This document shows positions 1 to 9,481 of a stretch of DNA of 35,761 nucleotides, piece by piece. Source of the stretch: Thermoplasmata archaeon (GTDB lineage Archaea > Thermoplasmatota > Thermoplasmata > Lutacidiplasmatales > UBA184); assembly GCA_021816955.1 (NCBI GenBank), contig JAKAWP010000011.1, positions 1-35,761 of the forward strand. Reading direction: 5' to 3'. Both the position numbers and the translations under genes were made by a program. The stretch's first letter is position 1. Each line of letters opens with the position of its first letter. A model generated the notes under the pieces. The model searched no databases and was not told where the DNA came from. It saw only the letters and a program-made list of their open reading frames with translations.

Positions 1-1062
1 GCGTCCCTCGCCCGGACGCTCGAGCTCGCGGAGGCGCTACGACTCGACCCCGCGGGACCGCCGCGCGTCGTCCACACGACCGGCCCGGCCGGCGCCCTCC
101 TTCGAGCGTGGGCCCGGCGGCTCGGCTTCCCGATCGTCTTCTGCGCGATGCCCGAGGACGACGGAACCGATCGGTCGCCCCCGGTCGAAGCCGCCCAGAT
201 CCCGGTCGATCGGATCGGTCCGTTCCTCCGGGCCGCGGACGCCCCGCCGATCTTCGCCGTGGTCGGCCGACCGATCGGCCAATCCCGGAGCCCGTGGCTA
301 CACCACCGCTGGTTCCGTGAGGAGAGGCGAACGGCCCTCTACGTCGCGCTCGAGCCGTCGTCGGACGAAGAGTTCCTCGCCGCGGTTCCGGCGCTCGCGG
401 CGGGCGGCTTTCGCGGCCTCAACGTGACCCATCCGCTCAAGGGAGCGGCGTTGGCCGCGGCGACGCGCATCGCGCCGAACGCGGAGGCGTGCGGGACGGC
501 GAACACGCTCACCTTCGACGGGGGTGACGTCGAGGCGGACAACACCGACCTCACCGCCGTGGAGCGGAGGCTGAAGGAGTTGCGAGCGGAAGGACGGTGG
601 GACGGCCGCTCCGTGCTCGTCGTCGGCGCCGGAGGCGCCGCGCGGTCGGCGCTCGCGGCCGCCCAACGCCTCGGGGCGGAGGCCCGGGTGCTGGCGCGCC
701 ACCGCGAACGGGCCGTCTCGCTGGCGGCCCGCTTCCAGGCGACCGTCGACCTGGGCGACCGCGGCCGCCTCCGCCCCCCCTCGCTCGTCGTGCACGCTAC
801 CCCGGTCGGTCGGCGAGCCGGAGAGATCCTGGAGGTCGACCTCGCCTCCCGGCTCGGGCCGGGAACCCACCTCCTCGATTTCGTCTATGAACCGACGACC
901 CCGACGCTGCGCGAACTCGCGCAACGGGCCGGCGCCACCTACGAGGACGGCTGGCGCCTGCTCGTCTACCAGGCCGCCGGGTCGTATGCCCGCTGGTGGG
1001 GCGCGCCTCCGCCCGAGAACGACGTCGCCGCACTATTGGAGGGAGAACCGTGCGCGGGGTAG
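1..1062 (+). CDS. aroE: Bifunctional 3-dehydroquinate dehydratase (type I, C-terminal end only) / shikimate dehydrogenase, 5' truncated by window edge
   Basis: Frame 1 is open from base 1. The upstream part (..VVHTTGPAGALLRAWARRLGFPIVFCAMPEDDG..PVEAAQIPVDRIGPFL) resembles the AroD C-terminus (cf. 'SApGQIpv'). It is followed by AroE: VVGRPIGQSRSPWLHH, NVTHPLKGAA, ADNTD, VLVVGAGGAARSAL. Confidence 0.9.
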   Translation, partial: ASLARTLELAEALRLDPAGPPRVVHTTGPAGALLRAWARRLGFPIVFCAMPEDDGTDRSPPVEAAQIPVDRIGPFLRAADAPPIFAVVGRPIGQSRSPWLHHRWFREERRTALYVALEPSSDEEFLAAVPALAAGGFRGLNVTHPLKGAALAAATRIAPNAEACGTANTLTFDGGDVEADNTDLTAVERRLKELRAEGRWDGRSVLVVGAGGAARSALAAAQRLGAEARVLARHRERAVSLAARFQATVDLGDRGRLRPPSLVVHATPVGRRAGEILEVDLASRLGPGTHLLDFVYEPTTPTLRELAQRAGATYEDGWRLLVYQAAGSYARWWGAPPPENDVAALLEGEPCAG

Positions 1063-1922
1063 CTCGAGCGGCCGGCGCGATCTCCGTCGTGAATGCCCTC
1101 CCGACCGGCACGGGGTGCGCCATCGGCATCGAACGGTTCGCGACTGCGACCGCGGAGATCAGCGAGGCGGCCGTTCTTCCGGTAGTGACCTTGAACGGAG
1201 CGCCGGCGAGCCCGTTCATCGAAGCGGTCGCGAAGCGGGCGCTCGAATGCTACGCGCCGGACGAACCGCTCTCCGTCAATCTGGTCGTCCGGTCCGAACT
1301 GCCGGTTTCCCGCGGCCTCAAGAGCTCGAGCGCGGTCTCGACGGCGATCATTGGGGCGATCGCCCGGGCGGTCGATCGCCCCACCGACCCCCGGGAAGTC
1401 GCCCGCCTCTCCGCCCGCGCGGCTCGGGAGAGCGGGGTCAGCGCGACCGGTGCGTACGACGACGCGCTCGCCGGGCTCCGTCCCGGCTTCCTTGTCACCG
1501 ACAACCGCCGCGACGAGCTCGTCCGGGCGGACCCGGTCGACGCCGATTGGGTCGCGCTCCTCTACGTGCCGTCCGACCCGCACCGACCGTCGTCGGAGTG
1601 GAAGGAGGCGTTCCACGCCGTGGCGAGCGAAGCCGAGGCGATCGCCGAGCACGCCCGACGCGGCGATTACCTGGCCGCCATGGAAGCCAACTCGGATCTT
1701 GTCGAGCGGGTTGTGGGCTACCATTACCGGCATCTGCGCGAGACGCTGCGATCGGCGGGGGCCCTCGCGACCGGGGTAAGCGGCATGGGACCGACCCTCG
1801 CCGCGATCGTTCCGCGGGATCGGGTCGACGCGGCGATCGCCGCCCTGCCGGACGATCGCGCCGAGCGGTTCTCCGTGGCGTTCTTGCGCCACGAGCCGCT
1901 CGCGGAGGACCGCCCAGAATGA
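1050..1922 (+). CDS. aroK: Archaeal-type (GHMP family) shikimate kinase
   Basis: GTG start at 1050 (VRGVARAAGAISVVNALPTGTGCAIGI..) with GHMP motif 'SRGLKSSSAVSTAIIGA' and C-terminal 'GVSGMGPTLAAIV'. Sits between aroE and aroA. Confidence 0.9.
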   Translation: MRGVARAAGAISVVNALPTGTGCAIGIERFATATAEISEAAVLPVVTLNGAPASPFIEAVAKRALECYAPDEPLSVNLVVRSELPVSRGLKSSSAVSTAIIGAIARAVDRPTDPREVARLSARAARESGVSATGAYDDALAGLRPGFLVTDNRRDELVRADPVDADWVALLYVPSDPHRPSSEWKEAFHAVASEAEAIAEHARRGDYLAAMEANSDLVERVVGYHYRHLRETLRSAGALATGVSGMGPTLAAIVPRDRVDAAIAALPDDRAERFSVAFLRHEPLAEDRPE

Positions 1923-3208
1923 CCGGCCGCCGCGAGGTTACGGTTCACCCGTCCCGGATCGACGGGGCGTTCACCCCACCCCCTTCCAAGAGCTACACGC
2001 ACCGGGCCCTCATCGCCGCCTACCTCACTCGCCGGCGCTCGATCGTTCGCCGGCCACTCGACAGCGAAGATACCCGGGCGACCCTCGCGGGAATCCGGGC
2101 CCTCGGCCGCCGGGTCCGAGTACAACCCCAGGCGTGGAAGATCGAGCCCGGGCCGAAGCGGCGGAGCGGTCGAATCACGATCGATTGCCGGGAGTCGGGA
2201 ACAACGCTCCGACTTCTATCGGCGGTCGCCGCGGCCGGAGGCGAGGCCGTGCACCTCGTGGGCCGGCCCACCTTGGCGCGGCGGCCGACGGGCCCGCTGT
2301 ACGACGCTCTGGCGGCCCTCGGGGCCGACGTGCGCCGACCGTCGGACGGTCGGAGCGTACCCGTCCGGATCGAAGGGCCGCTACGCCCCGGCGCCGTTCG
2401 GCTCGATGGTTCGTCGAGCTCCCAGTTCGTCTCCGCGATGCTGTTCGTGCTGCCGACGCTCGACGGATCGTCCCGGATGACCCTCGACGGGCCTCTCGTC
2501 TCGCAACCGTACGTGGACGCGACCCGAGCGGTCCTCCACACGCACGGCGTGCGCGTCGATCGACGGGGACGAACGTTCCATATCCCCGGGGGTCAGCGGT
2601 ACGCCGCCCGGTCGTTCACGGTCCCGCCGGACGCCTCCTCGGCCGCGTATCCGTTCGCCGCGGCCGCGCTCTCGGGCGGTGCCGTCCGGGCCCGGGGACT
2701 GACGGCCGAACTGCCGCAGGCCGACCTCGCGATCGTCGACGTCTTGGCGCGGGCGGGAGCATCCACCGACCGGCGACCGACCGGACTGTCGGTACAAGGG
2801 CCGATCGATCGGCCGTTCCGAGTCGACCTGACGAACGCGCCGGACCTCTATCCGTTGTGCGGCGCGGTCGCCGCGTGCCTTCCTGGAACGAGTCGCATCG
2901 ATGGGGCCCGCCACGTCGTCGGCAAAGAGTCGGACCGGTTCCGGACCACGGTCGAGCTCGCCCGCGCCCTCGGCGCTCGCGTGGCGGGCCGGCCGGGCCG
3001 GCTGTACGTCACCGGTCAGCGGCCGCCGACGGCGATCCGCACGGCCGGTCTTCGCGACCATCGGGTGATGATGAGCGCCGCGGTCGCGGCGGTCGTGGCC
3101 GACGGCCCCTCGCGACTCGCCGATGCGCAGTGCGTGCGCAAATCGTGGCCCGGCTTCTGGGCGACGATGCGATCGCTCGGCGGAGCGATCCGGGGGGCCG
3201 GAGCATGA
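1919..3208 (+). CDS. aroA: 3-phosphoshikimate 1-carboxyvinyltransferase (EPSP synthase)
   Basis: MTGRREVTVHPSRIDGAFTPPPSKSYTHRALIAAYL; 'DCRESGTTLRLLSAVAAAGG'; 'LDGSSSSQFVSAMLF'; 'DASSAAYPFAAAAL'; 'KESDRFRTTVELARALG'. 4-bp overlap with aroK. Confidence 0.96.
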   Translation: MTGRREVTVHPSRIDGAFTPPPSKSYTHRALIAAYLTRRRSIVRRPLDSEDTRATLAGIRALGRRVRVQPQAWKIEPGPKRRSGRITIDCRESGTTLRLLSAVAAAGGEAVHLVGRPTLARRPTGPLYDALAALGADVRRPSDGRSVPVRIEGPLRPGAVRLDGSSSSQFVSAMLFVLPTLDGSSRMTLDGPLVSQPYVDATRAVLHTHGVRVDRRGRTFHIPGGQRYAARSFTVPPDASSAAYPFAAAALSGGAVRARGLTAELPQADLAIVDVLARAGASTDRRPTGLSVQGPIDRPFRVDLTNAPDLYPLCGAVAACLPGTSRIDGARHVVGKESDRFRTTVELARALGARVAGRPGRLYVTGQRPPTAIRTAGLRDHRVMMSAAVAAVVADGPSRLADAQCVRKSWPGFWATMRSLGGAIRGAGA

Positions 3209-4293
3209 CGATGAGCTGGGGGGAGCGATTCCGCGTGACGCTGTTCGGAACGAGCCACGGACCCGAGGTCGGGGTCGAGATCGACGGCCTCCCCGCCGGG
3301 CTGACCGTGGACGAATCCGCCGTCCAGAACGACCTCGACCGCCGGCGACCGGTCGGTCGGCGCCTCGCCACGAAGCGACAGGAGGAGGACCGACTCGTGA
3401 TCGACTCCGGCGTCGACGCCGGGAAGACCACCGGGGCAACGCTGCGCGCGCACGTGGCGAACGTCGACGTCGACCGATCGCCGTACGACCGCCGGCGGTT
3501 CACGCCCCGGCCCGGCCACGCCGATTACCCGGCCCGGGTGCGCTACGGGCCTACCGCCGACCTGTCGGGCGGGGGAATCTTCTCCGGCCGGATGACCGTC
3601 GGGCTCGTGATCGCGGGGTCGATCGCCCGCGAGCTGTTGCGCCCGCTGTCGATTGAGGTCGGGGCGTTCACTCGGTCGATCGGCCCCGTCGACGCCGACG
3701 TGCCCGAGTCGCTCCCGCTCGCGGAGATCGCCCGTCGGGCGGCGGGGAACGAGGTCGGAACGCCCGACCCGCTCGCAGCGCGCCGGATGGAGGAGGCGAT
3801 CGAAACGGCCCGGCGGGACGGCGACAGCGTCGGGGGCGTCATCGAGGTTCGAGCGGACGGCGTGCCGGTCGGCCTCGGAGAGCCGTTCTTCAACTCGCTC
3901 GAGAGCCACTTGGCGCATCTTGCCTTCAGCGTGCCGGCGGTCAAGGCGATCGAGTTCGGGGCCGGGTTCCGGGCGGCCCGGATGCGCGGAAGCGAGCACA
4001 ACGATCCGTTCGTCTTCGACGGCGGCCGGGTCCGGACCGAGACGAACCACGCGGGCGGCATCCTGGGGGGATTGGCGACCGGCATGCCGATCGTCTATCG
4101 GGTCGCGGTCAAGCCGACGTCGTCGATCGCCCGCCTCCAAAAGACCGTCGACCTCGAAACGGGCGCCGCCACGATGATCCGGGTCGCGGGCCGGCACGAC
4201 CCGTGCATCGTCCCGCGCGCCGTCGTGGTCCTTGAATCGACGACGCGAATCGCCCTCGCGGATCTCGCGCTCGCCGGGGGGTTCGTCCGATGA
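3205..4293 (+). CDS. aroC: Chorismate synthase
   Basis: MSWGERFRVTLFGTSHGPEVGVEIDGLPAGL; 'RRPVGRRLATKRQEEDRL'; 'RPGHADYPARVRYG'; 'GGGIFSGRMT'; 'NHAGGILGGLATGMPI'; 'GRHDPCIVPRAV'. Confidence 0.97.
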   Translation: MTMSWGERFRVTLFGTSHGPEVGVEIDGLPAGLTVDESAVQNDLDRRRPVGRRLATKRQEEDRLVIDSGVDAGKTTGATLRAHVANVDVDRSPYDRRRFTPRPGHADYPARVRYGPTADLSGGGIFSGRMTVGLVIAGSIARELLRPLSIEVGAFTRSIGPVDADVPESLPLAEIARRAAGNEVGTPDPLAARRMEEAIETARRDGDSVGGVIEVRADGVPVGLGEPFFNSLESHLAHLAFSVPAVKAIEFGAGFRAARMRGSEHNDPFVFDGGRVRTETNHAGGILGGLATGMPIVYRVAVKPTSSIARLQKTVDLETGAATMIRVAGRHDPCIVPRAVVVLESTTRIALADLALAGGFVR

Positions 4294-5372
4294 GCGACCC
4301 GCGACGGCCGGTCGCGATCGTCGGAGCCGGCGGATACATCGGCCAGCACTTCGCCCGCCTCCTCGCCGACCACCCGTGGTTCCGCGTCGAGCAGCTCGTC
4401 GGCGGCGGCCGTTCGGTCGGTCTTCGACTCGACGAGCTCTGGGCGTTGGCCGAGGCTCCGCCTCCCGAACTCGCCGGCCGGCGCCTCGTCGCCGCGACGC
4501 CCGCGGCCCTCGCCCGGGCCGGCATCGAGGGAGTCTTCTCGGCGCTTCCGTCCGGCTCGGCGAAGACATTCGAGGCCGAGCTGGTCCGCCGCGGGGTCGC
4601 CGTCTTCTCGAACGCCGCGGACCACCGGCTCGACCCGCGGGCCCCGCTCTTGATCCCCGAAGTCAATCGTGCTCACCTCGCGCTAGCGGGGCGGCGGCCG
4701 CGGGGACGGGGCCTTCTCGTGACAAACGCGAACTGCTCCACCACGGGGGTCGTCGTCGCCCTCGCCCCGGTCATCGCGCGTCTAAGGCCGCGCGCGGTCC
4801 ACGTCAGCACCTATCAATCGCTGTCGGGCGCGGGCTGGCCCGGCGTTCCGTCCCTCGCCATCACCGACAACGTGCTGCCCCACATTCCAGCGGAGGAAGA
4901 GAAGATCGCGCGCGAGTCAGCGCGACTCCTCGGACGGTACGACGGTGGGCGGATCCGGCCGTTCCGGACGCCGGTCGTCGCGAACTGTGCGCGCGTCGCA
5001 ACGCGGGAAGGCCACTTGGCCGCGGTGACCGTCGAGGCGAGCCGCTCGCCTCCGCTTGACGAGCTCACGGAAGCGTGGTCGGCGTTCGACCCGCTCGCCG
5101 ATCTCGATCTTCCGACCGCCCCCCATCCGCCGATCGTCGTACAGACAGCCCCGGATCGGCCCCAGCCGCTGCGCGATCGCTGGCTCGGCTCCCCGGCGAG
5201 GGCGCGCGGGATGGCGATCGCCATCGGGCGGATCCGGTGGACCCCGCCGTACCTCCGATTCTTCACGCTCTCCCACAACGCCGTCCGGGGGGGAGCGGGA
5301 GGCTCGGTCCTCAACGCCGAGCTGTCGGTCGCCCTCGGAATCCCGTGGCGGCAAGGAGCGCGGAGCCGATGA
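4290..5372 (+). CDS. asd: Aspartate-semialdehyde dehydrogenase
   Basis: VAIVGAGGYIGQHFARLL; 'FSALPSGSAKTFEAELVRRGVAVFSNAADHR'; 'TNANCSTTGVVVALAP' active-site Cys; 'TYQSLSGAGWPG'. Confidence 0.93.
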   Translation: MSDPRRPVAIVGAGGYIGQHFARLLADHPWFRVEQLVGGGRSVGLRLDELWALAEAPPPELAGRRLVAATPAALARAGIEGVFSALPSGSAKTFEAELVRRGVAVFSNAADHRLDPRAPLLIPEVNRAHLALAGRRPRGRGLLVTNANCSTTGVVVALAPVIARLRPRAVHVSTYQSLSGAGWPGVPSLAITDNVLPHIPAEEEKIARESARLLGRYDGGRIRPFRTPVVANCARVATREGHLAAVTVEASRSPPLDELTEAWSAFDPLADLDLPTAPHPPIVVQTAPDRPQPLRDRWLGSPARARGMAIAIGRIRWTPPYLRFFTLSHNAVRGGAGGSVLNAELSVALGIPWRQGARSR

Positions 5373-6679
5373 GCCGCCCACGGCCGATCGTCGTGAAGTT
5401 CGGCGGGGCGACGCTCTCCGACCCGACGGCGGTGATCCGGGAGATCGAACGGCTGAGGGGAACCGGTCGTCCCGTCATCGTCGTCGTTTCCGCGCGCGAA
5501 GGCATCACCGACCTCCTCTTCGGGCTCGCGCGCCGTCCGATGTCGCCCGCGGGTCGCCGGCGGGCGTTCCGACGTCTGGCGCGAGCCCACCCGGGGGGTC
5601 CCGAGATCGCTCGGTTGCGGCGAGGGACCGAACGACTCGCCGAGCAGACCGCGGGCCGGCCGACCGACCCCGCCTCCACCGACCGACTGGTGAGCCAAGG
5701 GGAACGGCTCGCCGCGGCGTGGCTCGCCGAAACGTTGCGGGGCGCGGGGGTCCCGGCCACGGCGGTCGAGGCCGACCGGCTCGGACTCGTCACGGACAAC
5801 GTGTACGGATCGGCCCGGATCCTGCTCGGCCGGTCGCGCCGACGCGTCGCTCGGGGGCTCGCCGATCTTCTCGAACAAGGAACGCTCCCCGTCGTCACCG
5901 GCTACTTCGGCCGGAGCCGCGAAGGCAAAGTGGCGACCCTCGGGCGCGGGGGTTCGGACTACGCGGCGAGCGCGATCGGCGCGATCGTCCGGGCCTCCCG
6001 GGTGGAGCTCGTGAAGCGGGACGTCTCGATCTACTCGGCGGACCCCCGGCTCGTCGACCGGCCGATCCCGCTGCGCCGGCTTTCTTACGAAGAGGCCGAG
6101 GAGCTCTCCCAGTTCGGCGCCCGCGTCCTCCACCCGTACACGATCGAACCGCTGCGCGCGCTCGGCATCCCTCTGCTCGTCCGGTCGCTGAACGGAGCCC
6201 GGGGAACGACCGAAGTCGGCCCGTGGCGGAACGGCGGCCGCCTGCGAGCCGTCGCCATGCTCCGCTCGCTCGACCTCTATCGGCTGAGAGTGCCGGGCGG
6301 CCGCCAGCGACCCGGCGTCATCGCGGAGGTCACGGATCGCCTCCGCGCCCACGACGTCAACGTGGTCCAGCTGTACACTTCCTCCACCTTGCTCTGCCTG
6401 GTCGTCGACCGGGCCGCGTCCCATCGCGCGGAGACGGCCCTGCGACCGCTCCGCCGGGCCGCGGAGGCCACGCTCGACGGGCCGCGGCGGGTCAGCTTGG
6501 CGATCGCGATCGGCGACGGAATAGTCGGCGATCTCGGCCGGATTCCGACGGAAATCTTGGCCCAGGGCGAGGGAGTGAGCGCCACGCCTCGGGCCGTATC
6601 GATCGCCGTTCCCGAAGGGCGGGAGCGGCGCGTCTTGACCGCGTTGCATCATGCGCTCGTACGGGGGGCCCGCCGATGA
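5369..6679 (+). CDS. lysC: Aspartate kinase with C-terminal ACT region
   Basis: IVVKFGGATLSDP; 'VVSAREGITDLL'; 'VTGYFGRSREGKVATLGRGGSDYAASAIG'; 'VKRDVSIYSADPRLV'; 'LSQFGARVLHPYTIEPL'; ACT-like 'GVIAEVTDRLRAHDVNVVQLYTSS'. Confidence 0.93.
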   Translation: MSRPRPIVVKFGGATLSDPTAVIREIERLRGTGRPVIVVVSAREGITDLLFGLARRPMSPAGRRRAFRRLARAHPGGPEIARLRRGTERLAEQTAGRPTDPASTDRLVSQGERLAAAWLAETLRGAGVPATAVEADRLGLVTDNVYGSARILLGRSRRRVARGLADLLEQGTLPVVTGYFGRSREGKVATLGRGGSDYAASAIGAIVRASRVELVKRDVSIYSADPRLVDRPIPLRRLSYEEAEELSQFGARVLHPYTIEPLRALGIPLLVRSLNGARGTTEVGPWRNGGRLRAVAMLRSLDLYRLRVPGGRQRPGVIAEVTDRLRAHDVNVVQLYTSSTLLCLVVDRAASHRAETALRPLRRAAEATLDGPRRVSLAIAIGDGIVGDLGRIPTEILAQGEGVSATPRAVSIAVPEGRERRVLTALHHALVRGARR

Positions 6680-7875
6680 CCGATCCGTGGGTTCGCTTTG
6701 CCGAGCGCGCCGCGCGGGCTCGCTCCGCGGGGTTCTTCGAGCGGCGCACGGACCCGGTGCACGGAGGAGGAGTCGCCTATTCGTTCACCGGCGCGGACGA
6801 GATCCGACCGCTCGGAGCGAACGAGGAGCTCGAGGCGCTCGCCCGCGAGACCGATCGGTTCTTGCGCGGCGGGAACGACCGGGCCGTGATCGGGTACGTC
6901 GGCTTCGACGCGGTCGGGTGGTTCGAGCCGCGGCTCGCACGCCGACCGGGGGGCTCGCCGTTCCCCCTCGGGGAGTTGGCGTTGGCGGAGCGGGTCGAAC
7001 AACATCGGCTGCCGCCGCGGCGGTCGGTCCGGCCGCTCGCCCGACGGCTTCGGAATTCGCCGGTCGAGGCGACGCTCTCCCGGCCGGCGTTCGAGCAGGC
7101 GGTCCGCCGGCTCCGGGAGGCGATCTACGCCGGCGAGGCGTTCCAGATCGTGCTGGCCCAGCGGCGTCGGTGGCCCCGGCCCGCGGACCTCCTCGAGCGC
7201 GCGGGACGGCTCCGCCAAGCCGAGGCGTACGCGTACTTCTACTACCTCAAGCTCGGGGATCGCGAGATCGTCGGCGCCTCGCCCGAGAACGTCGTCGAGC
7301 TCCGGCCGGGGCGGCTGACCGTCGACCCGATCGCCGGGACCGTTCCGCGACGCTGGTCGGCCCGGGTCGGCCGTCGGCCGCTCGCGCTCGATCCGAAGGA
7401 GCTCGCCGAGCACCGGATGCTGGTCGACCTCGCCCGCAACGATCTCGGGCGGGTCGCGCGCCCGGGCTCGGTGCGACTCGCATTCACGGAGCGTCGCCGC
7501 CGCTATGCCCGCGTCGACCACCTCGTGAGCCGGGTCGTCGCCACTCCCCGCCGCGGCGTCGGCCCGTGGGAGGCGCTCGCGGCGACCTTCCCGGCCGGCA
7601 CGGTCTCGGGCGCCCCGAAGATCCGCGCCACCGAGCTGCTCCGGCGCGAGGAGCGGTCGTGGCGCGGCCCGTACGCCGGGGCGGTCGGTCTGATTCGGGG
7701 GCCGGCGACCGCCGATTGGGCGCTCGCGATCCGCACCGGGTTCGCGACGAAGGAGCGGCTCTACACCGCCGCGGGCGCCGGGATCGTCCAAGCGTCCCGA
7801 CCCCGCCAGGAGTACGACGAGACCCTCGCCAAGCTCGAGCTCGTCGAGGCCGCGCTCGTCGGAGGGGCCCCGTGA
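6676..7875 (+). CDS. trpE: Anthranilate synthase component I
   Basis: 'AIYAGEAFQIVLAQRRR', 'GASPENVVELRPGRLTVDPIAGTVPR', 'ELAEHRMLVDLARNDLGRVARPGSV', 'FPAGTVSGAPKIRATELL', 'AGAGIVQASRPRQEYDETLAKL'. Confidence 0.95.
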   Translation: MTDPWVRFAERAARARSAGFFERRTDPVHGGGVAYSFTGADEIRPLGANEELEALARETDRFLRGGNDRAVIGYVGFDAVGWFEPRLARRPGGSPFPLGELALAERVEQHRLPPRRSVRPLARRLRNSPVEATLSRPAFEQAVRRLREAIYAGEAFQIVLAQRRRWPRPADLLERAGRLRQAEAYAYFYYLKLGDREIVGASPENVVELRPGRLTVDPIAGTVPRRWSARVGRRPLALDPKELAEHRMLVDLARNDLGRVARPGSVRLAFTERRRRYARVDHLVSRVVATPRRGVGPWEALAATFPAGTVSGAPKIRATELLRREERSWRGPYAGAVGLIRGPATADWALAIRTGFATKERLYTAAGAGIVQASRPRQEYDETLAKLELVEAALVGGAP

Positions 7876-8453
7876 AGATCCTGCTCATCGATCACGAAGA
7901 TTCGTTCGTCCACAACATCGAGCAGGCGTTGGCCTCCCTCGGAGCCCGGGTCGTCTGCCTGCGCTCGACCGAGCCGTGGAAGGTCGCTCGCACGGTCGAC
8001 CCGGACGGAGTAGTCCTCTCCCCCGGGCCGGGAAGCCCTTCCGACCGACGGGTGACGGGCCTTTCCCGCCGCCTGCTTCGCGCCTGGGACCGGGAACGAC
8101 CGTTCCTCGGGATCTGCCTCGGCCACCAACTGATCGGCTCGGTGTACGGAGCGAGCGTCATCCGGGCGCGTCGACCGGTCCACGGCGAGATTGACTCGAT
8201 CCGGCACGACGGCGGACCGCCGTTCGCCGATGTCGCCTCGCCGTTCGTCGCCGCGCGGTACCACTCCCTCGTGATCGACCCCGCGACGCTGCCTCGGGAC
8301 CTCGAGGCTTCCGCGTTCGGGACGGCGGATCACCTGATGGGGATCCGCCACCGGCAACGCCCGGTGTTCGGGCTCCAGTTCCACCCGGAGTCGTACCTCA
8401 CCCCCGCCGGCCCCCAGATTCTCCAGAACTTCCTCCGAGAGGTGCGGCGATGA
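7872..8453 (+). CDS. trpG: Anthranilate synthase component II (glutamine amidotransferase)
   Basis: GTG start; MKILLIDHEDSFVHNIEQAL; 'VLSPGPGSPSD'; 'FLGICLGHQLIG' catalytic Cys; 'GLQFHPESYLTPAG'. Confidence 0.95.
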   Translation: MKILLIDHEDSFVHNIEQALASLGARVVCLRSTEPWKVARTVDPDGVVLSPGPGSPSDRRVTGLSRRLLRAWDRERPFLGICLGHQLIGSVYGASVIRARRPVHGEIDSIRHDGGPPFADVASPFVAARYHSLVIDPATLPRDLEASAFGTADHLMGIRHRQRPVFGLQFHPESYLTPAGPQILQNFLREVRR

Positions 8454-9481
8454 CGCTCGCGACCTGGGTCGATCGCCTGCTCGATTCGCGCGCGCTCACC
8501 CGGCCCGAGGCCGGGCGGCTCGTCGACTTTCTCGCGGATCCGGAACGGACCGACACGGAGCGCGTTGCCCTGCTCGTAGCGCTGCGGGCCCGGCCGGAGA
8601 CGACCGAGCTCTTGGTCGCGCTCGCGAGCGCGCTCCGAGAACGGGCGATCCCGTTCGTCCGCCCGCCGGGAGAGGCGGCCGTCGACCTCTGCGGCTCCGG
8701 CGGGGCCCCGCGGCCGTCGTTCAACGTCTCCACGGTGAGCGCCTTCGTCGTCCGGGCGGCGGGGCTGCCGGTCGTGAAGCACGGCAATCGAAGCTCCCGG
8801 GGGCCGTGCGGATCGAGCGACCTGCTCGAAGCGATGGGATTCCCGACCACGACCTCGATCGGCTTCGCCCGGGCCACCTACCGCCGCGAGCGGATCGCGT
8901 TCCTCCACGCGCCCCTCTTTCACCCCGCCACCGCCCGCGTGGCGACCGCGCGCCGTCTCCTTGGCCTTCCGACGGTCTTCAACCGACTCGGCCCGCTCGT
9001 GAACCCCGCGCGACCCTCCGTGCAGGTCGTCGGAACTCCCAGTCGGGCGGCCGCCGTCCGCACCGTCGAGGCGCTCGCCCGGCTCGGGTGCCCGGCCGCG
9101 CTGGCGATGACGAGCGACGAAGGATGCGACGAGTTCTCTCCGCGCCGCCCGACCCACGTCGTCGTCCGACGGGGCCGGAGAACCACGGCGTTCGTGGTCT
9201 ACCCCGAGCGGTACCTGCGCCCGAGCGAAACGAGCGGCGATTGGGGGGCGCTTCCGGCCGAGGCCGCGGCGATCGAAGCCCGCCGGATCCTGGACGGGGG
9301 GCCGGGCGCGCGTCGCGGATCGGTGGTGCTCACGAGCGGCGCGGCGCTCTGGCTCGCCGGCCGGGCCCGGACGCTGGCCGACGGCGTCCGCGCCGCGCGG
9401 GATGCGATCGACTCCGGACGAGCGAGGGCTGTTGAGCGCGCCGTCGCGGCGATCGCCGCGCGCCGGCGATGGGAGGCGTGA
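8450..9481 (+). CDS. trpD: Anthranilate phosphoribosyltransferase
   Basis: 'DLCGSGGAPRPSFNVSTVSAFVVRAAGLPVVKHGNRSSRGPCGSSDLLEAMG'; 'LGPLVNPARPSVQVVGT'; 'DEGCDEFS'. Confidence 0.93.
   Translation: MTLATWVDRLLDSRALTRPEAGRLVDFLADPERTDTERVALLVALRARPETTELLVALASALRERAIPFVRPPGEAAVDLCGSGGAPRPSFNVSTVSAFVVRAAGLPVVKHGNRSSRGPCGSSDLLEAMGFPTTTSIGFARATYRRERIAFLHAPLFHPATARVATARRLLGLPTVFNRLGPLVNPARPSVQVVGTPSRAAAVRTVEALARLGCPAALAMTSDEGCDEFSPRRPTHVVVRRGRRTTAFVVYPERYLRPSETSGDWGALPAEAAAIEARRILDGGPGARRGSVVLTSGAALWLAGRARTLADGVRAARDAIDSGRARAVERAVAAIAARRRWEA

Noticed and set aside
2381-3439. 352-aa minus-strand ORF antisense to aroA/aroC
   Set aside because: Arg/Pro/Gly-rich shadow ORF from GC-rich codon bias; no domain motifs and it overlaps clear conserved genes.
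3016-4569. 517-aa minus-strand ORF antisense to aroC/asd
   Set aside because: Low-complexity shadow ORF; sense-strand chorismate synthase is unambiguous.
4814-6652. 612-aa minus-strand ORF antisense to asd/lysC
   Set aside because: GC-driven shadow ORF rich in R/G/P/D; no recognisable family.
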